From the NCBI GenBank assembly GCA_964402055.1, contig CAYOAV010000029.1, positions 1 to 23,137 on the forward strand: DNA of 23,137 nt. Direction: 5' to 3'. The stretch is from UMGS363 sp964402055 (GTDB taxonomy: Bacteria > Bacillota > Clostridia > Oscillospirales > Ruminococcaceae). Of the stretch, positions 22,322-23,137 are shown piece by piece; the first letter of the stretch is position 1; each line of letters starts with the position of its first letter. The position numbers and the translations under genes are program-made. The notes beneath the pieces are model-generated. The model saw only the letters and a program-made list of their open reading frames with translations. It had not been told where the DNA came from and did not search any database.

Positions 22322-23071
22322 CTACGATCTTGCAGCTCCGTCAACAGAAAGTATTTCACCTGTAATATAGGAAGCCATATCACTTGCAAGGAACACAAAT
22401 GCGTCTGCAACCTCTTCGGGCTGACCTACTCTGTGAAGAGGAATCTGGTTTATAATTGGTGCGATAACTGATTCAGGGAGAACGGCAACCATATCGGTAT
22501 TTGTAACTCCCGGTGCAACGGCATTAACTCGGATATTATCCTTGCCAAGCTCTCTTGCAAGAGATTTTGTAAGTCCGTTGACTGCAAATTTCGACGCAGG
22601 ATATCCAACTCCGCTTGGCTGACCGTAAAGGCTTACCATTGAGCTTGTATTGAGTATAACTCCGCCGCCCTGTTCCTTCATAATTTTTGCGGCTTCTCTT
22701 GCACAGAAAAATGCGGCGTTTACGTTCAGATCCATTATTTTTTCAAAATCCGCTGGGTTATAGTCGTATATGCTTTCTCTTGCTGAAATTCCTGCGTTAT
22801 TTACAAGGATATCAAGCCTTCCGTAGGAGCTTTTTATTTTTTCAAAGCATTCACTTACGGAGTTCGGATCGGTAAGGGTAGGGAACATGCCCTCGACCTT
22901 AGCGTCAGGATATTCTTTTCTGATTTCGGCAACGGCTTTATCGGCTGTTTCCTTTTTTGAGCCGCAGAGGATCACTGTTGCACCGTGTTCGATAAATCTT
23001 TTTACGATCGCCGCACCGATACCTCTTGTGCCGCCTGTTACCATAGCAATTTTGTTTTCCAAAAGCTTCAT
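22322..23071 (-). CDS. Short-chain dehydrogenase/reductase, FabG-like
   Basis: 249 residues, classical SDR. The Rossmann motif TGGTRGIG is at 12-19, NNAG at 91-94, and the catalytic residues are Ser144, Tyr157 and Lys161 (YPASK). The C-terminus ITGEILSVDGAARS is typical of the FabG branch. These enzymes reduce or oxidise carbonyl/alcohol groups with NAD(P)H; candidates include 3-oxoacyl-ACP reductase, sugar alcohol dehydrogenase or a hydroxysteroid dehydrogenase. No fatty-acid genes lie nearby, so the substrate is left open. The start follows AAAAGGAG. A palindrome AACCT-ATAC-AGGTT (23105-23118) lies 34 bases upstream and may be its operator. Confidence 0.9.
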   Translation of the reverse strand: MKLLENKIAMVTGGTRGIGAAIVKRFIEHGATVILCGSKKETADKAVAEIRKEYPDAKVEGMFPTLTDPNSVSECFEKIKSSYGRLDILVNNAGISARESIYDYNPADFEKIMDLNVNAAFFCAREAAKIMKEQGGGVILNTSSMVSLYGQPSGVGYPASKFAVNGLTKSLARELGKDNIRVNAVAPGVTNTDMVAVLPESVIAPIINQIPLHRVGQPEEVADAFVFLASDMASYITGEILSVDGAARS

Positions 23072-23104
23072 AATAAATCGCTCCTTTTCATATTTTTTAT
23101 TGAA

Positions 23105-23118
23105 AACCTATACAGGTT
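23105..23118 (-). promoter_or_regulatory. Palindrome upstream of the SDR gene
   Basis: AACCT-ATAC-AGGTT, perfect five-base arms, in the leader or promoter of the SDR gene. The window ends 19 bases further on, so the promoter is not fully visible. Confidence 0.35.
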
Positions 23119-23137
23119 ATCATTCTTCTTGATATAT

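Overview
The window looks like a chromosomal segment of a gut-type Clostridia, probably Ruminococcus or a related Oscillospiraceae. The evidence is a moderately AT-rich Firmicutes sequence, strong AGGAG-type ribosome sites, many promoters of the form TTGACA-17-TATAAT, a T-box leader, and clostridial forms of FeoA/FeoB and RidA. The genus is an inference. A run of 100 N at 1794-1893 is a scaffold gap, so the segment is from a draft assembly.

Layout. (1) 1-4056, minus strand: a tightly coupled operon of a CPBP-like membrane protein that has lost its protease residues, a TadA deaminase fused in frame to one and probably two GNAT acetyltransferase domains (the gap lies in the last), an MTA/SAH-deaminase-like amidohydrolase, and the start of an unrecognised protein. 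(2) 4314-8445, plus: a MarR regulator and two half-transporters forming a heterodimeric ABC exporter with one degenerate and one canonical ATPase site. (3) 8585-10520: an isoleucine T-box, threonine deaminase IlvA and RidA, which removes the reactive enamine/imine that IlvA makes. (4) 10551-12113: an autoregulated-looking TetR gene and a creatininase-family hydrolase. (5) 12195-15847: iron uptake (FeoA, FeoA, FeoB, a Cys-rich FeoB-associated peptide) with four copies of a GTTAG-N6-CTAAC inverted repeat, followed by a coupled HD-GYP protein. (6) 15853-18375, minus: a TPR/PASTA membrane protein coupled to a secreted C39-type papain-fold protein, driven by a promoter whose spacer carries a nine-base homopolymer. 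(7) 18380-18960: a 600-base gene-free stretch with two strong promoters, structured RNA-like sequence and a terminator, then metG. (8) 20904-22264: a small accessory segment bounded by two identical 32-base terminator copies, holding a zinc-ribbon/TM2 protein, a divergent XRE regulator, a 100-base hairpin element and a ToxN/TenpN-like toxin gene that runs into the second terminator copy. (9) 22322-23071, minus: an SDR oxidoreductase.

Most genes are ordinary core metabolism, transport and translation. The least explained parts are the poly-G promoter of the PASTA/C39 operon, the untranslated region before metG, the iron operator array with its coupled HD-GYP gene, the TadA-GNAT fusion and the eroded toxin locus. 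I see no CRISPR array, rRNA, tRNA, phage structural gene or transposase.
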